This document shows, piece by piece, positions 34,951-46,887 of a stretch of 64,000 nt of DNA. The notes beneath the pieces were generated by a model. That model saw nothing but the letters and a program-made list of their open reading frames with translations. It was not told the origin of the DNA and searched no databases. The DNA is from Haliclystus octoradiatus. Taxonomy: Eukaryota > Cnidaria > Staurozoa > Stauromedusae > Haliclystidae. Position 1 is the stretch's first letter. Every line of letters starts with the position of its first letter. Made by a program: the position numbers and the translations under genes. The stretch lies in contig OU744447.1 in NCBI GenBank assembly GCA_916610825.1, forward strand, positions 20,553,563-20,617,562, written 5' to 3'.

Positions 34951-37900
34951 TTAATCAAGTTTTTGTTTAACAGAACTGGTACATAGATGCAATAGATATT
35001 TCATAATAGAAAACAGTAAAATTCCTAATAGCATAAAAATGACAATTATTTCATATCCATTCTCGATGAGAATATTTTGTTGTGTTGATGTTTTGTAAAG
35101 ATGGTTCGTTTCAAAATGGTTGTCAATAACTTCTTCAATAATAGACACTGCTTTTCCAACCGGCTTGGATCGCTCATCTTTGCTTTGTAATAATTTTGAT
35201 ACTCTCGAAGCATTTCCCTTATACCTACAAGAAGTTAAAAAACTTCGCTTTGAAACAATTGTTTAAAAATCGCTTTTAAATTCTGTTCAACAACTACTGT
35301 ATATGCATTGATCTAATAATAATGTCAGATTGAGGTTAATTGATGTTGTTGTTTTTCTATATATAGAGCCGTTCGTGTTCGTTACAGTTAGTTCATACGT
35401 AGTCCGTTCGTAGTTTGTATATAGTATCGTACGTCGTTATTGTAAGCCATAGTCTCAATTAAGTTGTTACATTATCGCCGTAAGAAATATATACAATACG
35501 TTATACACGAATTTTTTTATCTATGTCTCGTCTCTTACTACTCAAAAAACGCCGTCTTTACAATAATATAAATTATATAATAACAATAATAATAATAGTA
35601 CTGTCTGTTTGTAAATAAATAATTTGTATCTTTATCGTCTGTCTGCTACGTACGTACGTCTCATTGGCGAAATAATATAGTTATACAGATAATCCGTTGT
35701 CAGGAAATTATCGGAAAACATTTGTGTTGAGATAATCTCAGCATGTACAGTAACAGTTTTGTGGTATGAAAATATGATTTTCTGACATTGTTTTAAAACA
35801 ATAAACTATATTTGATATCTTACTTGGTATCACTGTATAAACAAATTTAGAGATTTTCACAATTTCATGTGTTGATAATCTAGCAGGCAGCCAAATCGAA
35901 TTCAAATTGAAATCTCCAGAACGTGAAATGTGTAACGCATAATTCAATATTAGTAGTAATAATAATAATAGTGTGATTGTTTCACACCAGTCCTTGGTAT
36001 AGCTTTTTTAGTTTTTCAATTGGTAACCTCTATTACATCATCTTTATTTACACATATTTGTAGATTTCTTCAAATTTCATAAAAACTAATAAAACACATG
36101 ACGTTTAGACATTGTTAGATATGCATTAATCTCTTGAAGGGTTCCTAATATGCTGATAGCATTTCTCCTCTGGATTGCAACGGATAGTCTCTGCCACAGG
36201 AAGGCCCTTGAACGTTTTAATCTGTTTATATTGATGATAAGTTGTCCAGCTTCATTGTATGTGTATGTATTTTATTTGTCAACAATGGTGACAGGCAAAT
36301 ACAGGGAAACTTGTGGTTCCCACTTATGTAAAGCCGTTAAAAAAGTTAAGATATGTTATTAAGATAAAAGTTTTACAAACAAAAATTGCTACTCAAATAT
36401 TTACAAGGCATTTAGAACTATCTAGCTAAGTTAAAAAGGTTATAAGATAAAATTTAAAGGTGACGACATTTGTACTAAAGTATTTACAAGGCATTTAGAT
36501 CTATGCTAGCTAAAGAACGTTTGAATGCTGGCACTGTCTTTGAAGTAACACATTTCTCTGGCAGAGAATTCCACCAAGGTATGACACGATTGCAAAAGTC
36601 ATTTTGAATGGATTTAAACTTGGGGATTGATTTTGATTTTAGTTTGTACGAGTTTCCTCTCATGTTGTATTTATTTATATCAAAATCGCAAAGCTTATTT
36701 ATGTCTAAATCGACCATATTATGGGCTATTTTAAACATAAAAATTAAATCATTTTCAATTCTACGAGTTTCCAACGATTCAAGATTGTAATATTTTAGTC
36801 TTTCAGGATATGACTTGTAATACAAACTGTCTACTCTTGAAGGGTTCATTTTTCTTGTTAAATGCCTTTGAACTTTCTCTATAGTAACAATATCTTTTTG
36901 AAGACAGGGATTCCACACTGGTGAAACCGTTTCCAACAGTGGGCGTACATATGTTTTGTAGGCTTTGACTAGTAATTCAGGATTACGACAGGTGAAACAT
37001 TTTAATATTAAATAAAGTCTTGAGTATGCTTTAGATGCAATCATTGAGCAATGATAAGATGACTTTAGATCTGAAGTGAGGATAACTCCAAGGTCTTTGA
37101 TCTTATTGACAGGTTGTAAATAGTGTCCAGATAAGTTGTAATCACATGAAGGTATTTTCATGTTTCCTACACTAAAGACTGAGCATTTTTCAAACGCGAT
37201 ACGTAGCTGCCACTTTTCTGACCATTGACAAAGGTTTTCTATGCTGTTAGATAAATCAGAGTTAACGTTTGCTGTACTTCTGCAAGAGAATATCTTTGCA
37301 TCATCAGCGAATAATTTAATTTGACAATCATCTTCAACACAAGTGACAATGTCATTAATAAATAAAATAAATAAGAGTGGTCCAATCACAGAACCTTGCG
37401 GTACTCCGCTGACAACGTTTAAGGGATTTGAATAGGTATCTTCGATACATACGATTTGAGAACGGTCATTTAAAAATGAAGAAATCCAGTCCAAAAGTTC
37501 GTATTCGAAACCATAAGCACTTAACTTGATCAATAACTTACTATGTGATACCGTATCGAACGCTTTGCTAAAATCGATATAAATTGTATCAACGCGTAGC
37601 CTTTTGTTCACTGCTTCACTCCAGCTATGTAACGTATCAATAAGCTGAGTACATGTTGAGCGACGAGTTAAAAAGCCATGCTGTTCTTTTGTTAGCAAGT
37701 TATGTTTACGAAGATAATCAAGCATTTGACTAACTATAATCGATTCCATCACCTTACACGAAATACAGGTTAAGGAAACAGGGTGATAGTTTTGACATAG
37801 TGATGACTTTCCCTTTTTGAAGATCGGAATAACAAACGCAGTTTTCCAAACGTCCGGAATACAGCTTTGTAAAAATGATAACTCAAACAGCATCGATAAA

Positions 37901-40900
37901 GGTAAAGCAATAGCAGTAGCAATGTTTTTTAACAAAAGTGCAGGGTACCCATCCGGCGTACGTGATGTTTATTGGGTAAGTCCAATAGTGTGCGTAAAAC
38001 ATTTGAATACGAGAAATTAACATTTGACAGAAACGTTTCATCATCCGTTTGACGTGAAAATTCGGGAGTAAGGCCATCATCTTCAGTAAAGACTGTAGAA
38101 AAATACTTATTGAATAAATTAGCTCTCTCTTTCGAATCCGTGATAATGTTACCGCTGTCATCTTTTAAAAGGGGCGTCGTAGGCTTAGACTGTAATTTAG
38201 AGTTTACAAAGGAATAAAACTTTGCAAGAGATGGATCCTCGAGCAGAGATTTTTCACGTTCAACATTAAAATCTTTCATTGCAGAATAGTATTGCTTCGA
38301 GACTTTATATATTCAGCCTTATAATGATTTGAAGATATAGATTTGCGATACATTGCGCGTTTTTTCAAAGCTAGAGATCGAATTTGTTTGGGATATTTCG
38401 TCTTCCGCTTGATATTTTTAAATTTTGGGACATACGATTCAATACAATAGTTCAAAATTCTGCAAATACTCTGCCAAAACAGCTCGACATTACCGTTAGC
38501 TTCTTCGAATAGTAATAGCCAATCAACACTCTGAACATAATCTGAGATACTCGTGAAGTCAGCTTTCCTAAAATGTCTTTTATTGCTGTTGCTGATCGAT
38601 GGTTGACATGGTGGGACGTTGATGGAAAATTCTATTGCATTATGATCACACATTAGAGTGAACGGTTCAACCACTTCGATATCACTGACAAGTGACGGTT
38701 CTGAGGTAAACAGTAAATCTAAAAAGTTATTTATACGTGTAGGTTGAGCTACTACTTGATACAAATTGTTTTTCATAATAGCGTCGACAAAACTCGTGTG
38801 ACAATTATCTCCATAACTTATTGGAATATTCCAATCAATTGACGGATAATTAAAGTCTCCAATTATAAAACACGGGAAAGTACAAATGGTACAGAAGTCT
38901 ACAAACGAACACAGCTCATCAGTAGAAATAACAGAATTAGATTTGGAAGGTGCTTGGTATACACATGCCATTCGATAAAATTGATGACTGGACAGGTGAA
39001 TGTCAATTACAAAGCATTCGAGATGAGTTAGATTTGATGGTATCTCTACGCAGGTAAATTTAATATTACTCTTGACCAAAATGGCCACGCCCCCACCAAT
39101 GGCATCCGACTCTCTGTCTTTTCTAACAATAGTGTATCCAGTTGAGATTGTCAACATCGAATCTGGAATAATAGATGATAACCAGGTTTCCGTAATGAAG
39201 ATGACGTCATACACATAAGAATCAAGTATGACAATGAGACTGTCTAATTTATTTTGAATTGATCTGGCATTAAAATAATAACATTTCAACAACGAGGAAT
39301 TTGATGAGGTTGTTGTTGATGATTGAGACCATTGATCAGTAGCTGTACTAGTTGATTGATTTTGGTCTCCATCCGATCCAAGCGGATCGAGTCTGGAGGT
39401 ACCGGGTGCGGCATCACAGGGTACAAAAAAGGAGGCTGTGCGGGAGGTTGCATCATCTGAGAATTAATTGGCAGCTGACAGGTGTCTTGAGAATTTGGAT
39501 GTCTCCATTGAGTTACCATTGGTCGTATTTCATTTGCAGATGTTGTGTTGGATCTGTCTGCACCTGTATCAGCCCTTTCAGGTTGATTGTTTAATTCTTG
39601 CGGTTTAACCCCGCGTTTAAAATGTAATGTAGACGGTGTCGCCCTACCGAAGGCACCCGTACCACTCCTCTATTTCTAGATTAGTGGCTTTTTTCGCTGA
39701 GAGCAATGATTTTAAACGCTCTTTGTTGATCTCAGCCGCGACACTGCAGATCAATTTCAACAGATTTCATGGCAGATAGGTCTTGATTGTGTCAATGCGC
39801 AACGATGCGCCGCAGCTACTCACAATGCAATTCCCTCTGGACCCTTCCATCCGCCATCCTCAGATGGTACTCATTTGATGTTTCAGATAAAGTCAAGGCT
39901 GAGTTGACCTTCAGGGGATTTGAACCACAGTCGATCAGATATGATCCGATCTGAAGTTCGGTTGCTCTGCCATCTGAGCTAATCCTCCTTAAACCCCGGG
40001 TTTAGCGGGAGATATTCGATCAGACCGAAGAAAGCGAATTGTTCCTTTTAAATGCAACGATGGACAATTATTGTCATAACATGATCTTCTTTGATAAGAA
40101 GATTTACAAATAAATATGTGCGCTTTAGGACACATGTCTTTCGACAGTTTACATCCACCACGAAATCGACCATTCTTTAGGTGACGCGTGCATACTTTAG
40201 GATGGAAATTTAAACAGACACCATCTTTCCGTCCGGATAATCCGTGTTTGCATATTCCTTTCAATAAATCTTTGCACGTTTCTTTGTCTAGATCGCAACA
40301 GGCGTCATCGTCGGCACTGTCATTCGGTCCAACAGGAAAAATATTTGCGGTATTCCTAACCTGAGTGTTTAATTGAGTGTTTACTGTGTTTGTCTGGTTG
40401 TCTTCATTTGAAATAATGGCGCCAGACTCAACTGTTTCATCATCAAAATTATAACTTTGAAGCTCAACATTACATTCAGATTCTGTAATTTTTGTTGTTG
40501 ATAATTTTTTCTTCAACATGACAATAAAATCAATAAGCTCTGCCTTAACTGGCCATTTAGGGTTTTCTCCACTCATAAAACTTTTACAGCATGATAAAAT
40601 ATTGCCATGATTAACTCCTGTTGTCGCGATTATAACGGTCTCCCACAACGTTTGATCACCAGTCGACATAATAATATAAAATAAATAATAAAACTATAAG
40701 TAGATACAGCAATCATCTAACGCGTGATAGCAATTTGATAATAAAGACCACTAGTAAGTATAATTGCTAAACATCTTGGATCGTTGAGAAATGATATAGG
40801 AGAATTAAATTTGTAAAATTTCAAAAATATTTTCGGAGAGTCAAAAACACGTCCGTTCGCTTGAAACCTGAAACACATATAACACATACACACACATACA

Positions 40901-43900
40901 CATACATTGATAAAATGTTTGCCCTTTTCTCCAAAAGTTTCATTAAGCTCGACTGCTAAATTGCATGAAATGTATATCCTTGTGCAAGGCACTCCTCTCT
41001 TCCAAGGTATCTGCGTAAGGCCATCTGGTCTTCTGCCGTCCTCTCGACTGAGGCCTAGAGGTTCTATAGGGATGGAACATTTGCTTTATTCAAAGCTCTG
41101 TGTATGATTGCGTTAACTTCAGAGTGTCGCGACCGTCTTCCAGCTGATTTCTTACAGGAAAGACCAAGATATCCTGTTCTACACATTTTCCAAGCGCACT
41201 CATGCCACTGTGTAGCTTTGTAACCTGTGTAACTGTGTTGGAGCAGAAGGAAGAGCTACGGTGGCCTCGTTTACGATATGGATTTCTCGTTTGTTGTTAG
41301 TGAACTCGTGGATCTAAATTCTGATAACCCACCATAGTCATAAGAAGAGTCTCTTCTTATGACTATGAACCCACTCACAACAGTGATGTTATCCCTTATT
41401 ATCGTACGTTACAACGATCCGTCGAACCATGAACTGTCCCGATAAAATATCATTCAAGAAGAAAACAACAATTATTCAAGTCAACTCAACTAATAAGATC
41501 CAAGAGAAATATATACAAACAACAATCAACAAAGAACAAATCGAGTAAGTGTTAAATTCCACATCCAAAGTATTACACAAATCTCTCAATAAATTTACTA
41601 CACCCGAAATCAGACTTCCGGATTCTTCCTTCGTCAATCGTCCATATAACAAGAAGACAGTTTGTTGCAAATTGTTTTCCAATCCAACCGAAGCCAATTA
41701 TATTTAGTTAAAGATTTCATCATACAAACGAGAAAATATTCCGCTACAAATTCTCATTCAAGAGCACAACGACGATCAATATTACAATTGCAACAGATAA
41801 TGACGTACGCTAAAGATATACAACGGATAATTACACGGGAGTAACGAGTAAGCTACGTACTAGCTAAACATCGTCTTTAATTTTAGTCTGCACGCAGGCT
41901 ATAATGTAGTCGCTGTCTTGAAAGGATGCCAAGAACAGAACAGGCCACCATGAAGCATGCAGTGCGTATGTCTCGTACCAAGCGCACATTATAGTCACAC
42001 TAAAACTCCAAATCCGGCTGGCCGTATCAATGTTTCATTATCTAGCCAATTGTAGTGAATGTTAATGTCTTGCCAAACAGGAGCAGAAGGGGTGATCTGG
42101 AGTTTAGATACAATTATTGTAATTCCTGTGATGCACCTTTTGCTTTTGCTGAGCTCTTGGTTGATAAATTATATTTAATTTCTGAAACTTTTTCAGATTT
42201 TTGTCTGAAATATTTCGGAGCCGGTGTTGGAGATGGAGCCTACTTTCAAGAACTTTCAGAGCTGGACTCGCGGACTGAGGTTCTTCTATCAGGATCATTT
42301 TGGATTTAGAGTTTGGAAATTCTTGCACCATACACCAATGGCTCGTACTGATTAAAAGGCTTTGTGAATAGTCATTGATTGCTTTAGAGGAAATTTCTAG
42401 TTGATGAAACATTAGTCGGAATTGTTGAACTATGGCAAACAAGGTTGAAAGCAGTAGACATTTTAAGAAATGTATCTGCCACCAATTTTATGAGGAACTA
42501 TCCTTCGATAATTCCAAACAATTGTTCGGTATCAACATTAATTAATAGTGAATCTCTAACGAAATGTGCACACACTGAAATTACATTCAGTTTACTGCAG
42601 AGATCAGTCAGACTTAGATGATTATTTTAAATTTTTAAATAATTTAAGGGACCATCCATAATGTGCGTACTCAGTTGAGGGGGAGGGGATCATACCAAAT
42701 GCGTACATCTGCGTACATAAGGGGTGACAACCATCAAAGTACGTATATGACGCATCTTGACTGTTTCTGTACCACTTTCGAAAACAACAAAGCAAAATTC
42801 GTAAAAATGTGTGGGGGTCGCAAAATTATCAGTACGTATGCAGAAAGGGGGGTTAATCCAAAAGCGTACAGCTCCGTATAGGAGGAAAGGGTGTCAGATA
42901 TTGGGAAGCATTTATTGAGCATGTACTTTATGGATGGTCCCTAATGAGTTATTTTTAATAGAAAAACTGTCGATACTTGTATATGCAGATGTGAGCTATA
43001 ATAAACAAGATAAATAAGATTACATTCTTACCATTGGTTGTTTAGAACTTCATTAATTACTTCGTACCATTTTTCTTCACTATCATTACGTATATCAATA
43101 ATTGCCGCCATTTTAGCTTTCTTCATTAACTTATTAGCAACATAAGGTTGGTCAAGCGCTAATGGAACAGCAATCATAGGAACACCATGATAGGCAGCCT
43201 CGTATGCACTGTTGTGACCAGAATGACTGATGAATAATTTGATATTTTTATGACCTAGTAAATCATTTTGAGGTATCCATGGAAACGATTTGATGTTTTC
43301 TGGAAGATCTTTCAAGATAACTAAACGAGATTAAGAAAACATATAGTAAGAAGGTATATATGCAATAATCAGATAAAATGATTTCAGTAAACCAGCAATG
43401 TGTTGACAGAATTTATATCTTACCTTTTGTACTTATTATAACATTTTGCTTCAACTTTCCTAAAGCTTTCATCATTCTGAAAACAATCTCTCCCTCCATT
43501 TGAACATATGAACCGAACGAGACAATAATAAAACCATTTCTGCCAGAGTGTTCAATAAATTCTTCTATATCATTATTTGGAAGTGGTTTTGCCTTCTCTG
43601 GTAGAAACGGACCAACATAATGAACATCTAAAAATTAACCATTAATTAAAAAGATAATAATTGGCACATCAATACCTAAAAGGACTTGTAACGTGTAATG
43701 TAAGTTGATCACAAAGTGAAAGTTTGTCACTAGTGGTCATCGAAACGTCGATCTTAATAAAATAATAAAATATGTTGCTACAAATTGCTTTTTCTGTCAA
43801 ATAATCTTTAAAACCCATCAAAAACAGCATATAGCAAAACTTATGAAATATTTCTGACCAATTAGAAATGAGCAAATCAGAGAATACAGTCAAAGGTGGG

Positions 43901-46190
43901 ATTTAATTACTTTTTTAACGGCAGCGTCACGATAACACGTACGTTTGCCAATAAATATTTAGACGTTTCTGAATTTTCTAGATTCTTGCATGCAAAAATG
44001 TTGGACCTGATGTTTGATAGTTGGAATAGATGAAAGTTTTTTGTGAATAAAATAAGAAATATAGACCTTGGCTTCAATGAAATATACAAGCATTTCTGAT
44101 TGTTTTTTTGTTGTGACAAATAAGACTTTTTCATATCGACCATATTGGTGTTCCTTAACAATATATCTCAGCTCAGGGTCATAGTCTCTACAGAATACAC
44201 AAAATACACTACCAGGGTTATCAACCTTGATGAGAATAAATTGAATAATTCACAAGGGATTCAGTGTGCACCTGCGAAAAAGCTCTTTACTATCAATTAA
44301 GGGATTAAAGCCAAGGATTACAAACTGTGGATGGGACTTGACTAACTTTCTAAGCTTCTCAGCTATGGGCTTTGTACTCATGCAAGCTCACAGTATAGGC
44401 TTCCAAACGACATTCCACTTGGTTAAGCAATAGGTTGATCAACTTACACGGTAAGACAGGCTGTGCGTATTCAATGGCGAAATCACCTTGAATTATAATA
44501 GCTGATGGTTTTGAAAATATCTCTATAAAATCTTTCTTAGGATTAATCTTTAAACTCTTTTGTAAATCTCTCATTGGTTGTTCTATAAATAGCGACATCA
44601 TTACCTTTGTATATGCCAATGTAATTGAGTTGATGATTCTCTCGGTGAATGACATTTCATTAGAGTACGTAGTTAGTGTTTCAGGCACATAACTTGGTAG
44701 TACTGGAAATCTATATAAGTGCCCAAATGGTGTTATCATTGTAGAAACAAGATCGACTCGAGATATTTGTGCTGATTCGGCTATTAACGATCCACAAAAG
44801 AACAGCGTTTCTGTAATTATTAAATCGGATTGACGGATTGTTGACATGATATTTGGATAGTCTAGGATTGATGAACATGCCACATCGCTTATTTTAATAA
44901 GATTATTAGGAACAAATGCAGGGGAAGGATTTGATTTAAGATCGGATAGTCTTTTAAACATATCGTCCATTATATCTTTAACAGTTGATGTATAGAATGT
45001 ATAGGTAAATCTTTGATCTTTTATTATTTGCACATCTTCAGACATGACAAAGTTGATCTGTTGATATAAGAAATAATGAAAATATTAAATATAGAAGGGT
45101 TTGGTACTGTTCATGTACTATAGCCGGGACTATAGCGTGCATCAATCTTAATAGGATATATCATCATGGCTACTAAATCTTTAAGCCATAAGCTTAGGTA
45201 GACAATGAATGTCTAACTGCCCGTTTAACATGATCTGTAGGATTGGGCCTGAGATCATTGATGGGCATCTGTTATCATTACTTTTGCTCCTCTACTCGGA
45301 TGTAATACTGCCATAAGGGTGCCTTCGCAATGTTGATGTTGCCTGAATTACTAATGTACTACTATAGGCCGTATACGTGTATCTTCGAATGTGATCCATT
45401 AGCTTAGTATGAATTTGCCTCTTGATTATTTTGTTAAAACTCACAAGATACTTAGCAAATGAGCTAAAGGGCGTTGATCCCCCGCATACGACAATGTAGG
45501 GTGGGTATACGATTTCAAATCTACTGTTTAACAACTTATTGAAACAAAAATCCTTCGCCATGAAACCTGTACTAATATTAACCTGATTATAAAGTGCCCG
45601 CACTTAAGATAATGTTTTATAAATTATATTATCCTGCGACGGCAAGACGTGTACGCACTAACAGTTGTGTTAGTTAATGAGGGTTTGATTTGTGAGTTAT
45701 TGAAAATTATTGAGAATTAATATAGGCGGGATATACCGTACACGCGAGGTGACTGATCGCAGATGAGATAGAATTAGATGCCATGACCACAACAATCATT
45801 GTCTATGAAAAGGTTTAACCTTATATACGGAATCCTAAACATTATTAACTTTTTACTTGTGGATGGTTTGTTGATGTTTGACCTATATCTTAATCAGAAA
45901 AGCATCAATTTTCTTATTGATATTCTCTAACCTTCTTGCATCTAGGATCCCACCTTTGTCGAACACTGATATAAAATAGTCAAGGAATACATTCAGGTAT
46001 ACTTCTGGGAAGAAGAAAAGCCTGCTTTGTAATTAATTACCTCATGTCCTTTTCGGTGCAACTCTCCTGCTAATTTGTTAAGTAAGCTTAAGTGGCTACC
46101 TGCAGTACCGAACGGTAGAAATACAATGTTACTTTCATGTGTTAAAGTGATAAACAATGTACTCAAAATATATAATTGGCAAAACATCAT
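34951..46190 (-). CDS. UDP-glycosyltransferase (UGT), copy B; five exons, complete
   Basis: Exons 46041-46190, 44448-45057, 43424-43627, 43032-43320 and 34951-35224 join in frame (phases 0, 1, 1, 2) to about 508 aa, close to the usual UGT length of about 520. Exon 1: signal peptide and GSH motif (His 33, the usual catalytic base). Exons 2-3: acceptor domain, then PYVHYVGPF across the junction and IIVSFGSY. Exon 4: [10 protein letters not shown] and the signature around [19 protein letters not shown], with HSG in place of HGG. Exon 5: [12 protein letters not shown], then a single membrane helix ([20 protein letters not shown]) and a short basic cytoplasmic tail ending KQKLD, the standard type I ER membrane layout. 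The start is the MM pair aligned with copy A. Intron 4 is 7.8 kb and holds nested LINEs. The acceptor substrate cannot be told. Confidence 0.9.
35225..36020. other. UGT B intron 4, unassigned part with microsatellites
   Basis: About 800 bp. Contains AT-rich and (AAT)n-like tracts near 35560-35600 and 35950-35970 and a GTACGTACGT run near 35650. The stretch 35340-35520 looks LTR-like (TATATATAG followed by short GC-richer words), but no partner repeat was found. Confidence 0.3.
36484..39292 (-). pseudogene. LINE ORF2 (APE endonuclease + reverse transcriptase), two frameshifts
   Basis: Block 39292-38276 is an APE-type endonuclease: [19 protein letters not shown] and [10 protein letters not shown] mark the active site that nicks target DNA. 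Block 38279-37929 is the linker before the polymerase ([18 protein letters not shown]). Block 37935-36484 is the reverse transcriptase: [34 protein letters not shown] (catalytic Asp), [31 protein letters not shown] (FADD) and the C-terminal [16 protein letters not shown]. Frameshifts fall near 38280 and near 37940-37970; otherwise the frames are long and open, so decay is recent. The first ATG (39292) overlaps the end of ORF1 by a few bases. Confidence 0.85.
39286..40669 (-). pseudogene. LINE ORF1 (Cys/His nucleic-acid-binding protein), split by SINE
   Basis: The first part, 40669-39989, has an N-terminal helical region, an acidic middle, then repeated Cys/His clusters ([42 protein letters not shown]) like CCCH-type fingers that bind RNA. 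A 375-bp SINE interrupts the frame. The second part, 39613-39286, is Pro/Gln-rich and ends with a short helical stretch ([15 protein letters not shown] to HQIPRC). The SINE is the only obvious break in this ORF. ORF1 proteins coat the LINE RNA. Confidence 0.75.
39614..39988 (-). mobile_element. tRNA-derived SINE inserted in LINE ORF1
   Basis: The minus-strand head GGAGGATTAGCTCAGATGGC holds a pol III A box (TAGCTCAGATGG). About 45 bases later GGTTCAAATCC is a B box. The tRNA-like head is followed by an unrelated body and a tail near 39614. Imperfect ten-base duplications flank it (39604-39613 TTTAACCCCG, 39989-39998 TTAAACCCCG). The head starts exactly at the duplication, as expected for a SINE 5' end. 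Confidence 0.8.
41201..42380. other. UGT B intron 4, sequence without match in copy A
   Basis: About 1.2 kb. Contains a perfect 35-base palindrome (41333-41367) and a partial TCTGCACGCAGGCT word near 41887 shared with the MITE ends at 53135 and 63746. No gene recognised; the short ORFs lack domain features. Confidence 0.35.
41333..41367. repeat. Perfect 17-bp inverted repeat with 1-base centre
   Basis: CATAGTCATAAGAAGAG, one T, then its exact complement. Able to form a tight hairpin on either strand. Confidence 0.9.
42648..42941. mobile_element. Small MITE with GGGACCAT terminal repeats (copy B)
   Basis: Longer version of the insertion at 1026-1223. TAA on both sides, terminal repeats GGGACCATCCATAA and complement. 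Being present at the same place in both UGT copies, it predates the duplication. Confidence 0.65.
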
Positions 46191-46269
46191 GATATAACAA
46201 ATTATCAAAAATGTTTCAGATCTGGTTTCAAAGTCGTGGCGTGCAGGTCAGTGGTATTACTTCAATATA

Positions 46270-46641
46270 TGTTTCGATTTGATCAATTGTATAATGAAAT
46301 TGATTAAATCAGTTTATCTTGATAAAAAATCACAGCAAAAATAAAATACGCGAAGATATCCAAGCTTCCATTTCGAATAATTCATGTTTTCAAAATCTTC
46401 ATTCACAAATTTTCTACTCCATATATAGTAAAATCCGGATCAAGCACTTAACCGTAAGTATGGTTTTCAAAATTTTGTGTCAATAATTACATATTTGTAT
46501 ACAATTGTAAATATAATGTATAGGTCCTTTATAGAATGTTATTTGACGATTGATGATCATTCAATGAAAGAGATAAAGTGGACATGAATAAGTCCACATT
46601 AAAATCGTATAATGATACAGTATAATATATTCAAAGAGAGA
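46270..46641. other. UGT B upstream region
   Basis: AT-rich sequence past the end of UGT A/B homology. It should hold the UGT B promoter, but no convincing TATA box, initiator or other site could be picked out. Confidence 0.3.
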
Positions 46642-46887
46642 CTATGCCGATATGTTCCAGTGTCGGTGTGGGGTGTGAGTAGAGTTATGACAATAATCCT
46701 CTATACAAACGCCGCCATCTACTGAACGCTGTGTTAGGCCTTGTATTATACTTCGGCATTCTACACCCGGGATTCTGCGCAGAGTATTTGCCACTAGACA
46801 ATAGTCTTTATCTTCTTCAAGAAACCAAAAGTCATAGCACACATTACTGCACCCACTGCGATTCGGCTGAACGTCTTCGTCAGACAT
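46642..46887 (-). CDS. Hypothetical 81-aa Cys-containing ORF
   Basis: Begins MSDEDVQPNRSGC and has six cysteines. It is slightly GC-richer than its surroundings, which is why it is noted. No signal peptide, no membrane segment and no recognised family. It could be a first exon or chance; no splice donor was settled. Confidence 0.2.
   Translation of the reverse strand: MSDEDVQPNRSGCSNVCYDFWFLEEDKDYCLVANTLRRIPGVECRSIIQGLTQRSVDGGVCIEDYCHNSTHTPHRHWNISA

Larger units (their letters stand above)
36258..40904 (-). mobile_element. CR1-group LINE, near full length, in UGT B last intron
   Basis: 4.65 kb, flanked by CATTG (36253-36257 and 40905-40909). Minus orientation: 5' region, ORF1 with Cys/His motifs (40669 to 39286), ORF2 with endonuclease and reverse transcriptase (39292 to 36484), 3' UTR ending TTGACAAATAAAATACATAC. 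A tRNA-derived SINE lies within ORF1. Two frameshifts interrupt ORF2. Confidence 0.85.
36030..41200 (-). mobile_element. LINE tail fragment (copy B), split by a younger LINE
   Basis: Blocks 36030-36257 and 40905-41200 correspond to the continuous fragment at 65-490. The break falls inside the CATTG word that is duplicated on both sides of the inserted LINE, so copy A supplies the empty site. Same stop-interrupted minus-strand protein words as in copy A. Confidence 0.7.

Noticed and set aside
39907-39988. Possible tRNA gene on the minus strand
   Set aside because: A and B boxes are present but the cloverleaf is poor, a non-tRNA body follows, and direct duplications flank the whole 375-bp unit, so it is a SINE head.
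42055-42442. Overlapping ORFs in UGT B intron 4
   Set aside because: No domain, no codon signal, and the sequence is rich in short inverted words, so it is more likely TE debris.
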